Shown: piece after piece, positions 32,586 through 41,025 of the stretch
Layout: each line of letters starts with the position of its first letter
How positions within the stretch are numbered: position 1 is the first letter of the stretch
From: Methylobacterium oxalidis
GTDB lineage: Bacteria > Pseudomonadota > Alphaproteobacteria > Rhizobiales > Beijerinckiaceae
Direction of reading: 5' to 3'
Length of the DNA stretch: 64,000 nt
NCBI RefSeq assembly: GCF_007992195.1
Contig: NZ_BJZU01000017.1
Location: forward strand, 56,695 to 120,694
The notes under the pieces: model-generated
Databases searched by the model: none
Told to the model about the DNA's origin: nothing
Seen by the model: the letters and a program-made list of their open reading frames with translations, nothing else
Position numbers and translations under genes: made by a program

Positions 32586-33605
32586 TCAGGTCCGGCGGTT
32601 GCCGCGCGGGCCGCCGGCGAGCATCAGGGCCGCCGTCATGGCGACGCCCGCGGCGACCATCCCGGCCGTGGCGAAGGGGTGGAGGGTCGCCCGCGTGTAG
32701 GCGCTCGTGCGCATGACGTAGCCGGGATGGCTGCCGTGCGCCTGCCCGTCGCCGGCGGGGCGGTGGAGCGCGCCTTCCGGGTTGCGCGGGGCCTCGTCCC
32801 GCCGCTGCAGACTGGTGACGGCGGGCGCCAGGAGGTCGTAGGCGCCCGGCGCGAACTCCTTCAGCCCCGTCAGGATCTTGCCGCCGCCGCCGACGAAAAT
32901 GTCCCGCTGCGGGTGCACGGCGGCGTGGAGGATCGCGCGGGCCACCTCTTCCGGCGGGTAGACCGGGGGCGGCAGCTTCGGCTCTCGGTCGGTGTAGTTG
33001 CGGGCCCGCTGCGGCAGCGGCGTGTCGATCGAGGTCGGCTTGACGAGGGTCACCGAGACGGGCGCCCCCACCTGCAGAAGCTCCATGCGGAGGGCGTCGG
33101 TGAAGCCCTTCACCGCGTGCTTGCTGGCGCAGTAGATCCCCTGGAGCGGGAAGGCGAGGTCGGAGGCGACGCTGCCGATGTTGATGAGGGCACCCCCGCC
33201 CCGGCGCAGGTGCTCGACGGCGACGAGCGAGCCGTACATCGTGCCCCACAGGTTCGTCTGCAGCAGGCGGGCGGCGTCCTCATCGCTGACCTCCCACACA
33301 TAACCGTAGATCGTCAGACCGGCGACGTTCACCCAGGTGTCGAAGCCGCCGAACTCGGCGATGGTCCGGTCGGCGACGGCCTGCACCTCCGCGCGGCGGC
33401 CGACATCGGCCACGACGTCGAGGGCGCGCCCGCCCGCCGCCTCGATCTCGGCGCGGATGCGGGCGAGTGCCTCCCCGTCCCGGGCCACCAGCACGACGCG
33501 GGCGCCCCGCTCCGCCGCCATGCGGGCGGTGGCGAGGCCGATGCCGCTCGAGGCGCCCGTGACGACGATGACCTGTTCGGCGAGCGGCTTGTGGACGAGG
33601 TTCAT
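32586..33605 (-). CDS. short-chain dehydrogenase/reductase with C-terminal membrane helix
   Basis: 339 residues. The Rossmann glycine motif TGASSGIG is at 16-23 and the catalytic residues are in INIGS and YCASK (Ser, Tyr, Lys), typical of classical SDRs. A NAD(P)-binding segment DVVADVG follows strand 3. The last 80 residues are an extension with a hydrophobic helix (TAGMVAAGVAMTAALMLAGG), so the enzyme is probably membrane-attached. The substrate is not readable. It is divergent from pspA across 252 bp of operator-like palindromes and could share control. Confidence 0.88.
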   Translation of the reverse strand: MNLVHKPLAEQVIVVTGASSGIGLATARMAAERGARVVLVARDGEALARIRAEIEAAGGRALDVVADVGRRAEVQAVADRTIAEFGGFDTWVNVAGLTIYGYVWEVSDEDAARLLQTNLWGTMYGSLVAVEHLRRGGGALINIGSVASDLAFPLQGIYCASKHAVKGFTDALRMELLQVGAPVSVTLVKPTSIDTPLPQRARNYTDREPKLPPPVYPPEEVARAILHAAVHPQRDIFVGGGGKILTGLKEFAPGAYDLLAPAVTSLQRRDEAPRNPEGALHRPAGDGQAHGSHPGYVMRTSAYTRATLHPFATAGMVAAGVAMTAALMLAGGPRGNRRT

Positions 33606-33768
33606 CGGGCGTCTCCGGGTGGGTCGCCGCGCGCGGCCGGGCGTCTCGCCCCGGGCCGATGCGCGCTGAAGTTGTGTCGAGCCGAGCTAAATCAACTCGC
33701 GCATCGCAAACTCGCCCGGCCGCCGGCGGTTTCCGGCCCGCACTGCGGCGGATGAGCCCCGCTCCGCT

Positions 33769-33787
33769 TTTGCACGTCGTGCAAAAA
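33769..33787. promoter_or_regulatory. palindrome upstream of pspA
   Basis: TTTTGCACG (33769-33777) and CGTGCAAAA (33779-33787) form a perfect 9-bp inverted repeat around one base. Such a tight palindrome is better read as a protein-binding site than as a hairpin. It lies 70 bp before pspA, upstream of two further palindromes. Confidence 0.5.
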
Positions 33788-33793
33788 CACACT

Positions 33794-33842
33794 TGAACAC
33801 CGTTCAAACCACTGCCACACAGGGAGTGTGAACGCTGTTCAA
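33794..33842. promoter_or_regulatory. two TGAAC-N3-GTTCA operators at the pspA promoter
   Basis: TTGAAC-ACC-GTTCAA (33794-33808) and TGAAC-GCT-GTTCA (33830-33842) are near-identical palindromes with centres 35 bp apart. The second ends just before the pspA ribosome site, so a bound protein would block initiation. The form fits a TetR-type repressor dimer site; no TetR gene lies in the window. Confidence 0.55.
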
Positions 33843-33857
33843 CGAACGGAGCCACCG

Positions 33858-34544
33858 ATGCTCAAGCTGTTTCGTCTCCTCGCCCGCGGCGCCGCCGCCC
33901 GCGCCGCCGAGGACTTCTTCGACCAGAACGCCCTCCTGATCCTCGACCAGCAGATCCGCGAGACCTGCGCCTCGCTGGAGCGCAGCCGGCGGGCGCTGGC
34001 CGTGGCGATTTCCGGCGACCGGGCCGAGGCCCGGCGCGCCGAGGCCGCCGAGGCCCGAGCACAGGACCTGGAGACCCGCGCCGTCGCCGCGCTGAAGGCC
34101 GGCCGCGAGGATCTCGCCGCGGAAGCCGCCGAGGCCATCGCCGAGCTGGAAGCGGAACGCGACGCGATCCGCGCCGCCCGCGCCACCTTCACCGCGGAGG
34201 TCGCCCGCATCCGCGAGACGGTGGCGGAGGCGGGCCGCCGTCAGGCCGAGCTCGAGCGCGGCCGCCGGGTCGCGGCCGCCGCGGAAGCCGTGCGGCGCCT
34301 CGGTGCGAGCGCCCGGCCGCAGGACACCACGACCCTGCGCGAGGCCGAGGCCACCCTCGCGCGGCTGAGGGAGCTTCAGGCGGAGACCGCCGACACCGAG
34401 GCGGCGCTGGCCGAGGCCGAGCCCGGCGCCGACATCGCCGAGCGCCTCAGGCGCGAGGGTTTCGGCGGCAGCGACCGCCCGACCGGCAGCGCCGTCCTCG
34501 AGCGCCTGCGCCGCTCGGCCGGCCTTGCCGCCGAAACCGCCTGA
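33858..34544 (+). CDS. pspA: PspA/IM30 family envelope-stress protein
   Basis: A 228-residue, almost wholly alpha-helical coiled-coil protein with a short amphipathic N-terminal helix (MLKLFRLLARGAAARAAEDFF), as in PspA, which binds stressed inner membrane. Long Ala/Glu/Arg heptads fill 60-200. The ATG at 33858 starts the amphipathic helix; an upstream in-frame GTG at 33828 lies inside an operator. It is followed by yiaA-like and membrane-protein genes on the same strand. No pspF or sigma-54 site is seen; the palindromes upstream suggest repressor control. Confidence 0.85.
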   Translation: MLKLFRLLARGAAARAAEDFFDQNALLILDQQIRETCASLERSRRALAVAISGDRAEARRAEAAEARAQDLETRAVAALKAGREDLAAEAAEAIAELEAERDAIRAARATFTAEVARIRETVAEAGRRQAELERGRRVAAAAEAVRRLGASARPQDTTTLREAEATLARLRELQAETADTEAALAEAEPGADIAERLRREGFGGSDRPTGSAVLERLRRSAGLAAETA

Positions 34545-34580
34545 TCCCGCAAACGCCACGCAACCCCGAGAGGAACCGCC

Positions 34581-34853
34581 ATGACCAACGAGACACCCCG
34601 CCACTCCGGCGCCTGGGTCAGCTTCACCTACGCGTCCTTCATCGGTGCCGCCGCGATGGTCGGCTTCGGCATCCTCTTCATGCCGGTGGATTTCTGGCTG
34701 AAGGGCTACCTCGCCATGGGCGTCGTGATGCTGGTGCAGTCCTGCGTCACCGTCACCAAGACGGTGCGCGACGTCCACGAGGCCAAGCGGATGCTCAACC
34801 GCATCGAGGATGCGCGGACGGAGCGCCTGCTGATGTCGGTGGGCAAGGAGTAG
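34581..34853 (+). CDS. YiaA/YiaB family inner-membrane protein
   Basis: 90 residues with two membrane helices (about 13-32 and 40-60), the second followed by the charged DVHEAKRMLNRIEDARTERLL typical of YiaA/B proteins, which are often encoded next to pspA. AGAGGAA lies 7 nt before the ATG. It probably works in the same membrane-stress response as its upstream neighbour, 36 nt away. Confidence 0.85.
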   Translation: MTNETPRHSGAWVSFTYASFIGAAAMVGFGILFMPVDFWLKGYLAMGVVMLVQSCVTVTKTVRDVHEAKRMLNRIEDARTERLLMSVGKE

Positions 34854-34912
34854 CGCCGCCCCGGGCCCGGCCGCCGCGCCGGGCCCCTCACCCTCCGACC
34901 CGCCGCCTTCCG

Positions 34913-35617
34913 ATGAGCCCCGCCATGACGACCCTCGACGCCGACGCCCGCCCTATTCTCCCGAGCCCGGCGCGCAGGCGCGGTGCCCGGCGCATCCCCG
35001 CCCCGGTCCGGATCGGCTACAGCCTGTTCGCGGCCGTGATCCTGCCCGTCTACCTGCACGCTTACGGGCCGACGAACCTCCTGTACTTCTGCGACCAGGC
35101 CATCCTGCTCACGCTCGTCGGCATCTGGCTCGAGAGCCCGCTCCTGATCTCCATGTGCGCCGTGGGCATCCTGGCACCGCAGGTGCTCTGGATCGCCGAC
35201 TTCCTCGGCACCGCGATCGGCCTGCCGATCACGGGCATGACGGAGTACATGTTCGATCCGGCCAAGCCCCTGTTCCTGCGCGCCCTCTCGGGATTCCACG
35301 GCTGGCTGCCGATCCTGCTCGTCTATCTCGTGCTCCGCCTCGGCTACGACCGGCGGGCGCTCGCCGCGTGGACAGCCTCGGCCGTCGCGACCCTCCTCGT
35401 CTGCTTCTTCCTGATGCCGGGGCCGACCCCGGACCCGGGCCTGACGCCGGTCAACATCAACTACGTCTGGGGGATGAGCGACCGCGCCGCGCAGACCCTG
35501 GTGCCGGCCTGGGCGTGGCTCGCCGGGCTGATCGTCGGCCTGCCGGCCCTGCTCTTCGCGCCGACCCACCTCGTCCTCAGGCGCTGGATGCCCGAGGCGG
35601 GCAGGACCGGGCTCTAG
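34913..35617 (+). CDS. multi-pass membrane protein of unknown function
   Basis: 234 residues with about six membrane helices and a conserved-looking acidic/aromatic loop (ITGMTEYMFDPAKPLFLR). The N-terminal 35 residues are soluble and basic. I recognise no enzyme signature. It follows pspA and the yiaA-like gene, 59 nt away, and may belong to the same operon. ATG 34925 is an alternative start. Its last 4 nt overlap the convergent DUF2934 gene. Confidence 0.7.
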   Translation: MSPAMTTLDADARPILPSPARRRGARRIPAPVRIGYSLFAAVILPVYLHAYGPTNLLYFCDQAILLTLVGIWLESPLLISMCAVGILAPQVLWIADFLGTAIGLPITGMTEYMFDPAKPLFLRALSGFHGWLPILLVYLVLRLGYDRRALAAWTASAVATLLVCFFLMPGPTPDPGLTPVNINYVWGMSDRAAQTLVPAWAWLAGLIVGLPALLFAPTHLVLRRWMPEAGRTGL

Positions 35618-35814
35618 CTCGCCGCCCCCTCCCCGCCCGCTCCGCCCGCCGGCTCGTGGCCAGCCCCGCGCTTGCGCTCGCGCTCGGCCCGGAGCTCGCG
35701 CTCGGCGAGGAGCCAGAACTCGATCTCGAACCCGGCAGGCCGGTGATTGCGCTCCCAGATCTCGTAGGCGCGCTCGCGGATCTGCTCGAACGTGATCGCG
35801 GCCTTGTCCGTCAA
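35614..35814 (-). CDS. DUF2934 family protein
   Basis: A 66-residue soluble protein with the family pattern IRERAYEIWERNHRP followed by FEIEFWLLAERELRAE, the signature of DUF2934 proteins that are abundant in rhizobia and methylobacteria. Their role is unknown; several are stress-induced. The C-terminal tail is Gly/Ala-rich. Confidence 0.82.
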   Translation of the reverse strand: MTDKAAITFEQIRERAYEIWERNHRPAGFEIEFWLLAERELRAERERKRGAGHEPAGGAGGEGAAS

Positions 35815-35876
35815 TGCCCCTGCCCTCGTGGGATGGGCCCGGGCGGGGACGCGCCCCGCGCCGGGCCTCTGATGCC

Positions 35877-36791
35877 TCAGCGGCTCTTCTTATAGAGCTT
35901 GCTCGCCACCTCGAAGATCTCCTCCGGCGCATAGTTCGGGGCGAAAGCCCCGTAATTCCCGTCGAGCTCGGGGATCTTGCCGCCCTCCGGCATACCGTCC
36001 ACCACCTCCAGATTGCCGGGAGGATCGCCGGGCAGCGCCACCTCGTCGTTCGACCAGACGCCCGCCGCCTCCTGGTAGTCGCTCGGACTGAATCGGTAGA
36101 GGCGCCGGTGGCTGCCCTCGTTGAGGTATTTCTGACACTCGGGGATGCGGCTGAGATCGATGTTGGGGGTCGGGAGCATCTTCTCGATCTCGACCCCGGT
36201 GAGCTTCTTCAGCGCCAGCGCGTAGGCGTGGGCGTGTACCGAGCCCCGCACGAGGAGATAACCGCAGACCTCTCGCCCGGTCGGGTCCTTCAGGGTCTCG
36301 TAGACCCGCAGCTTGTGGAGGCGCGCCCCACATTCCAAGTGGAAGTTGTGCAGGAGGTCGATGATGATGTTCCCCGTCGTCGTGACCATGTCCATGTTCC
36401 ACGACGCGGCGTTCGAGTTCATCGGCATGGCGCCGCCGCCGTTGCTGAGGAAGCTGCCGGCGAGGCGGATGTCCTGCATGTCGTGGAACGGCGCCTTCGA
36501 GACGTCGACGTCCTCGGTCTGGTCACCGCTGCCGTTGTTCAGCATCGCGACCCCGGTAGAGACCAATTCGACGTGGCCGAGCTCTTCCGCGAAGATGCTG
36601 GAGACGAGGCTGTAGAAGGGCCGGAGCTTCGACTTGTCCCGGAAATTGAAACTCTGAAACATGTAGTTCCCGAGGGTAGACATCTCGCCGTACTTGCCGC
36701 CGAGCAACTCCTGCAGAGCGGCGGCCGCGTTGGGGTCGGGCTTCTTCGGCTGGGGCAACTCGGCCTGGAGGCGGTCGATCCTCATGAACAT
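35877..36791 (-). CDS. manganese catalase
   Basis: 304 residues of non-haem dimanganese catalase that removes hydrogen peroxide. The metal ligands are in place: E36 in YGEMST, E70 and H73 in AEELGHVEL, a later Glu in HLECGARLHK and a His in GSVHAHAYA. The ATG at 36791 begins the usual MFMRID start, with GGAAAGG about 9 nt upstream. A GGAAC box 58 nt upstream has a 16-nt spacer but a poor -10. Length is as usual for the family, and it stands alone in the map. Confidence 0.95.
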   Translation of the reverse strand: MFMRIDRLQAELPQPKKPDPNAAAALQELLGGKYGEMSTLGNYMFQSFNFRDKSKLRPFYSLVSSIFAEELGHVELVSTGVAMLNNGSGDQTEDVDVSKAPFHDMQDIRLAGSFLSNGGGAMPMNSNAASWNMDMVTTTGNIIIDLLHNFHLECGARLHKLRVYETLKDPTGREVCGYLLVRGSVHAHAYALALKKLTGVEIEKMLPTPNIDLSRIPECQKYLNEGSHRRLYRFSPSDYQEAAGVWSNDEVALPGDPPGNLEVVDGMPEGGKIPELDGNYGAFAPNYAPEEIFEVASKLYKKSR

Positions 36792-36800
36792 GGGCAGCAC

Positions 36801-37382
36801 CTTTCCGGTTTGCGGTCACCGAAAGGGCGACTCTGCAACTTGCGGTATGTTCCCCGCGAACGTGGAGGGATGCCTGCGGCCTCTCCGCGCCGCGCTTCCC
36901 GCATCACGGCCCTGCCTCGGCGCCAGTCACGGATGGAGGCGGAGCGGCAGGCGGCAGATCTGAGAGATCTCGACGGACGTTCGGCACGTCATCAGGGCTT
37001 CGCTACAGCGGCCGCCGCCAGATGCCCCCAGTCCATGCACCGCTTGTATTCAATCAGCCGGTTGCCTCAGCAATCCTTGTTCAGGCGCCGCCGTCTCGAA
37101 GCCGCATCTGTGCAGAATTACACGGCAGCAGAAAACAGATTTGCTGTTGACCGCGACGGCTGATCCGTCGCAATGAGGCCGCCGGACCCTGGGAACTTTC
37201 GCTCCCGTCAGGCGTCCGAACCCTTGTCCATGGGCGCCCGAGGCGTCGGAGGCGGCGACGGCTTGCGAGCGGAACCGGGGCGCGACCGGATCACGCCCGA
37301 CAGGACGGCGCGCCTCCCGCATCTCGGTTCCGCAGCGCCCGCGGTCAGCCACGGCCCGCATCCTCGAAGGTCTTGACACCGC
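36801..37382. other. 580-nt intergenic region
   Basis: Divergent region between the manganese catalase and AraC genes. Short frames exist on both strands but none has a ribosome site, family signature or codon pattern like the neighbours. The middle (37040-37160) is AT-richer and likely promoter-containing. I see no repeat, RNA gene or terminator. Confidence 0.5.
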
Positions 37383-38393
37383 GTGTCCACCCTGCCGCGC
37401 CTGGACTACCTGACGACGGGCCTGCCCAATGCCCAGGCCTACGAGATCTGGAAGGGCGTCGTCGGCGCGCTCTTCGAGCCCCGCGCCTTCCACCCGAGCC
37501 AGCACCATCCGACCGGCTCCGCGAGCGGCGTGGTGATGGGCAACATGATCGTCGCGCGGGTCGTCTTCACCGCCCAGAGCTTCCACCGCGACCGGGCGCT
37601 GATCGAGCGGACGCCGGACCACGTCCTGTTCCACCTCTACAATGTCGGCGGCTTCAACGGCACGATCACCCGCCACCAGACCACGATCTGGTCCGCGCAG
37701 GTCGCCGTCATCGATCTGCGCCACGAGGTGAGCACGCACGCCGCCTCCTCGGACACGATCTCGCTGATCGTCCCGCGCAACCTCCTGCCCGGCGTGGACG
37801 ATCTCGCCCTGCCGCCGCGCCTGGAGCCGGCCCGGAACCGCCTGCTCGCGGCCCACCTGACCGCGTTGCGCGAGCGCAGCGCCCATCTCGACGAGGCGGA
37901 CGTGCCCGGGGTGACCGAGCGCACGCTGGAGGTGCTGTCGACCCTGCTCGATCCCTCGCGCGCCCTCGACCACCTCGACACCCCGGCCCTCGACACGAGC
38001 CACCTAGCGCTGGCCGAGCAGGCGATCCGCGAGAACCTCGCCTTACCCGACCTCGGACCGGACTGGCTGGCGACCAGGCTCGGCATCTCGCGGGCGAGCC
38101 TCTACCGCCTGTTCGCGCCCTACGGGGGCATCATGCGCTGCGTCCAGGAGCGGCGCCTGCTCGCCGTGCGGGCGGCGCTGAGCGACCCGCTGGAGACGCG
38201 CCTGCTGTCGCGGCTCGCCGCGGAGCACGGCTTCCAGAGCGAGGCGCATTTCAGCCGGAGCTTCCGCGCCCAGTTCGGCACGACGGCGAGCGAGTTCCGC
38301 GCCGAGCAGCTGAAGGTGGCCCGCGAGACCGCCCGCACGAGCCTCGACGTGTTCAACTGGTGGTGGGAGCACCTCGGCGCGCGCTCGGGTTGA
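37383..38393 (+). CDS. AraC-family transcriptional regulator
   Basis: 336 residues. The N-terminal 200 residues form an AraC-binding-domain-like region with a beta-rich segment (HVLFHLYNVGGFNGTITR). The C-terminal helix-turn-helix pair has LATRLGISRASLYRLFAPYGG and SRLAAEHGFQSEAHFSRSFRAQFGTTASEFR, the hallmark second motif. It starts at GTG 37383. It is divergent from the catalase gene, but 590 nt away, so its target is unclear. Confidence 0.9.
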   Translation: MSTLPRLDYLTTGLPNAQAYEIWKGVVGALFEPRAFHPSQHHPTGSASGVVMGNMIVARVVFTAQSFHRDRALIERTPDHVLFHLYNVGGFNGTITRHQTTIWSAQVAVIDLRHEVSTHAASSDTISLIVPRNLLPGVDDLALPPRLEPARNRLLAAHLTALRERSAHLDEADVPGVTERTLEVLSTLLDPSRALDHLDTPALDTSHLALAEQAIRENLALPDLGPDWLATRLGISRASLYRLFAPYGGIMRCVQERRLLAVRAALSDPLETRLLSRLAAEHGFQSEAHFSRSFRAQFGTTASEFRAEQLKVARETARTSLDVFNWWWEHLGARSG

Positions 38394-38499
38394 GGGCGGG
38401 CCGGCGGCAGGCCGAAAAGCCCCGCGCAAGCCTTACCCCCTACTCCCTCGGCCCGAAGGCGGATTCGTCCGCGCCGCGCGCGGGGCGCGGGAGGGCAGC

Positions 38500-39369
38500 A
38501 TGGGCGTTTTCATCGGCCTCGTCATCGCGATCGGCTGCATGCTCGGCGGCTTCGTCGCCATGGGCGGCCACCTGATCGTGATCTGGCAGCCCTGGGAGTT
38601 CGTCATCATCGGCGGCATGGCCGCCGGCACCCTGGTGATGGCCAACCCGATGAAGACGGTGGTCGATTCCGGCAAGGCCACCCTGGAGGCGATCACCGAC
38701 AAGGTGCCCAAGCGCAAGGACTACCTCGCCCTGCTCGGCCTCCTGCACGCCCTGATGCGCGAGTTGAAGACGAAGCCGCGCAACGAGGTCGAGACGCATT
38801 TCGACGATCCGGCCAATTCCGAGATCTTCAAGAACTACCCGGACATCGCGAAGAACCAGGACCTGGTTCTGTTCATCTGCGACTACTGCCGGCTGATCCT
38901 GATCGGCAATGCCCGCTCGCACGAGATCGAGGCGCTGATGGAGGAGGAGATCGGCACCCACCGCAAGAGCGCGCTCAAGCCCTACAACGCCATCAACACG
39001 GTGGCTGAGGCGCTGCCGGCGCTGGGCATCGTCGCGGCGGTGCTCGGCATCGTGAAGGCGATGGGCGCGCTCGACCAGTCGCCGCAGATCCTCGGCGGCC
39101 TCATCGGCGCGGCGCTCGTCGGCACCTTCTTCGGGGTGTTCGCCTCGTACGGGGTGCTGGCGCCGCTCGCCGTGAAGATCAAGGGCGTGCGCGAGAAGCA
39201 GGGCGCGGTCTACACGATCGTCAAGCAGAGCCTCATCGCCTACATGAACGGCGCCCTTCCGCAGGTCGCGGTGGAGCACGGCCGCAAGGGCATCGCCTCG
39301 TCCGACCGGCCGACCATCGACGAGGTCGAGGCGGCCACCGTCCCCGGCGCCCGGGCGGAGGCGGCCTGA
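38500..39369 (+). CDS. motA: flagellar motor stator protein MotA
   Basis: 289 residues, the usual size. Four membrane helices are visible (1-20, 30-50, 170-190, 205-225). The prolines important for torque occur in EALPALGIVAAVLG and YGVLAPLA. The large cytoplasmic loop between helices 2 and 3 carries the charged residues that touch the rotor protein FliG. It heads a plus-strand motility operon and is followed by fliM 1 nt later. Its partner MotB is at 49569 on the other strand. Confidence 0.95.
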   Translation: MGVFIGLVIAIGCMLGGFVAMGGHLIVIWQPWEFVIIGGMAAGTLVMANPMKTVVDSGKATLEAITDKVPKRKDYLALLGLLHALMRELKTKPRNEVETHFDDPANSEIFKNYPDIAKNQDLVLFICDYCRLILIGNARSHEIEALMEEEIGTHRKSALKPYNAINTVAEALPALGIVAAVLGIVKAMGALDQSPQILGGLIGAALVGTFFGVFASYGVLAPLAVKIKGVREKQGAVYTIVKQSLIAYMNGALPQVAVEHGRKGIASSDRPTIDEVEAATVPGARAEAA

Positions 39370-39370
39370 G

Positions 39371-40309
39371 ATGGACGCGCCCGCCCACGCCTCGCAGCCC
39401 GTCGACATCCGCGCCCGCATCCAGGAGGCGGCCGGCCTGTCCCTCGACAGGCTGCCGATGCTCCACGTCATCTTCGACCGGCTGGCCACCGCCTGCGGCG
39501 ACGCGCTGAAGCACCTCGCCGCCTCGACGATCTTCTACTCGCTGTCCGGCGTCCAGGGCGGGCGCTTCGGCGAGTTCCTCGACGCCTACGATTCCAGCGC
39601 CGTGGTCGGCATCTTCCACGCCCCCGAATGGGACGGGCACGTCCTCGTCGGCTTCGACCGGGATTTCATCTTCACCATGGTCGAGGTGCTGTTCGGCGCC
39701 GACGGCTCGGAGCAGCCCGTCGAGGACGAGCGCAACTTCTCGGCGATCGAGCTGGCCATCGCCCGGATGATCTTCGAGCAGGTCGGCAAGGCGCTCGAAT
39801 CCTCCTTCGGCCTCGTCTCGCAGACGCCCTTCCGCCTGGAGCGGATGGAGACCCGCATGGAGTTCGCCGTCATCGGGCGGCGCAGCAACAAGGCGGTGCA
39901 GGCCAAGTTCCTGCTCCAGGCGCTCAACCGCGGCGGCGAGATGTTCCTCGTGATCCCGCAGACGGTGCTCAACCCCCTGCGCCCGAGCCTCGCCAAGGTG
40001 CTGACCGGCGAGTCCGCCGCCCGCGACCCGCGCTGGACGCAGCAGATCGCCGCCGAGGTCCAGAAGACCGAGGTGCACCTGCGCGCGGTGCTGGAGGAGC
40101 GCCACCTCACCCTCGGCGAGATCGCGGGCCTCAAGGTCGGCCAGGTGATCGCGCTCGACGCCACCCCCGCCACCCGGGTCAAGCTCGAGGGCAACGACCG
40201 GCCCCTGTTCTGGTGCCACGCGGGCCAGGCCCAGGGCGCCTACGTGCTGCGGGTCGACGAAGTGATCAATCAGGACAGGGAAGAGGGCGTTCATGGCCTC
40301 CTTGGTTGA
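39371..40309 (+). CDS. fliM: flagellar motor switch protein FliM
   Basis: 312 residues. The middle domain is recognisable (FYSLSGVQGGRFGEFLDAYDSSAVVGIFHAPEWDG is split here into its key parts: the GGRFGEF and VVGIFH segments) and the C-terminal domain resembles FliN. The N-terminal EIDALL CheY-binding motif of enteric FliM is not obvious. It starts 1 nt after motA and its 3' end overlaps the next gene by 17 nt, so the three are translationally coupled. Confidence 0.85.
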   Translation: MDAPAHASQPVDIRARIQEAAGLSLDRLPMLHVIFDRLATACGDALKHLAASTIFYSLSGVQGGRFGEFLDAYDSSAVVGIFHAPEWDGHVLVGFDRDFIFTMVEVLFGADGSEQPVEDERNFSAIELAIARMIFEQVGKALESSFGLVSQTPFRLERMETRMEFAVIGRRSNKAVQAKFLLQALNRGGEMFLVIPQTVLNPLRPSLAKVLTGESAARDPRWTQQIAAEVQKTEVHLRAVLEERHLTLGEIAGLKVGQVIALDATPATRVKLEGNDRPLFWCHAGQAQGAYVLRVDEVINQDREEGVHGLLG

Positions 40310-40592
40310 CGGCGTTCTGCTGGCGGCCCTCGTCGGCACCAGCGCCTGCGTTGTGCCGATGTACCTCAAGCTCAAGCGGCTCGACCGGGCGCAGGCCGCC
40401 TACGGCCGGGCCATGGCGGAGTCGGGCCACGCCCTCGCCAGCGCGGGGGAGGCGGTGCGCAGCTTCGCGGGCGAGGGCCGCGAGGTGCTCGACGCCCTCG
40501 GCCTCAAGATCGAGGAGGCGCGGGCGGCGCAGGCCGACCTCGAGGCGTCCCGCCGCGCCCTCCTCGCCGCGCGGGCGGAGGGCGGCCGCTAG
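40293..40592 (+). CDS. DUF6468-type flagellar-locus protein
   Basis: 99 residues: an N-terminal membrane helix (about 4-23) and a long charged coiled-coil tail. It matches the small DUF6468 proteins that sit between fliM and fliN in Rhizobiales. The start lies inside fliM with a 17-nt overlap, and GGGAAGAGG is about 9 nt upstream. A single-helix coiled-coil protein here could link the C-ring to the membrane or assist its assembly; this is inference. Confidence 0.72.
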   Translation: MASLVDGVLLAALVGTSACVVPMYLKLKRLDRAQAAYGRAMAESGHALASAGEAVRSFAGEGREVLDALGLKIEEARAAQADLEASRRALLAARAEGGR

Positions 40593-40691
40593 GCCGCCCC
40601 GCCCTTCGGCCCGGACCCGCGACAGCCTCGGGCCAGCCAGACCCCCTAGACCTGCCAGCCGACCGTAGGCCGCGATCCCCCGAGTCCCGTG

Positions 40692-41015
40692 ATGAGCAGC
40701 AGCCCCTTCCCCGATGCAGCCCCGACCGCCGGCCCGCAGGTCGGCGACGGCCGCAATCTCGATTCGATACTGCGCATTCCCGTCCTCGTGCAGGTGGTGC
40801 TCGGCTCGGCCACCATGCCCGTCGCCAACCTGATGAAGCTCGGGCGCGGCGCCATCGTCCCCCTCGACCACCGGGTCGGCGAGCCCGTCGACGTGATGGT
40901 CAACGGCCGCGTGATCGCGCGCGGCGAGATCGTGATCGTCGAGGAGGACAATTCCCGCTTCGGCGTCTCGCTGACCGAGGTCGTCGGCCCCGCCGATCCC
41001 GATCAGAACGGCTGA
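40692..41015 (+). CDS. fliN: flagellar motor switch protein FliN
   Basis: 107 residues. The SpoA-like domain is clear: LDSILRIPVLVQVVLGSATMPVANLMKL is the FliN core (split into LRIPV and GSATMP), followed by GAIVPLDHRVGEPVDVMVNG, and the closing GRVIARGEIVIVEE. The N-terminal 20 residues are variable. GTG 40689 is an alternative start. It lies between fliM and fliG as in many alphaproteobacteria. Confidence 0.92.
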   Translation: MSSSPFPDAAPTAGPQVGDGRNLDSILRIPVLVQVVLGSATMPVANLMKLGRGAIVPLDHRVGEPVDVMVNGRVIARGEIVIVEEDNSRFGVSLTEVVGPADPDQNG

Positions 41016-41025
41016 GGCGCCTTCC

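Noticed and set aside
33769..33787. TTTTGCACG/CGTGCAAAA as an intrinsic terminator
   Set aside because: The loop would be one base and the site lies upstream of a promoter, so a protein-binding palindrome is more likely.
36829..36853. EcfG-type promoter for the manganese catalase
   Set aside because: GGAAC is present with a 16-nt spacer but the -10 reads AGTC, two mismatches; too weak to list as a site.
36801..37382. Short frames in the catalase-AraC gap (for example 36694-36963 and 37173-37376 plus, 37208-37390 minus)
   Set aside because: No ribosome sites, no signal peptides or motifs, and composition unlike real genes here.
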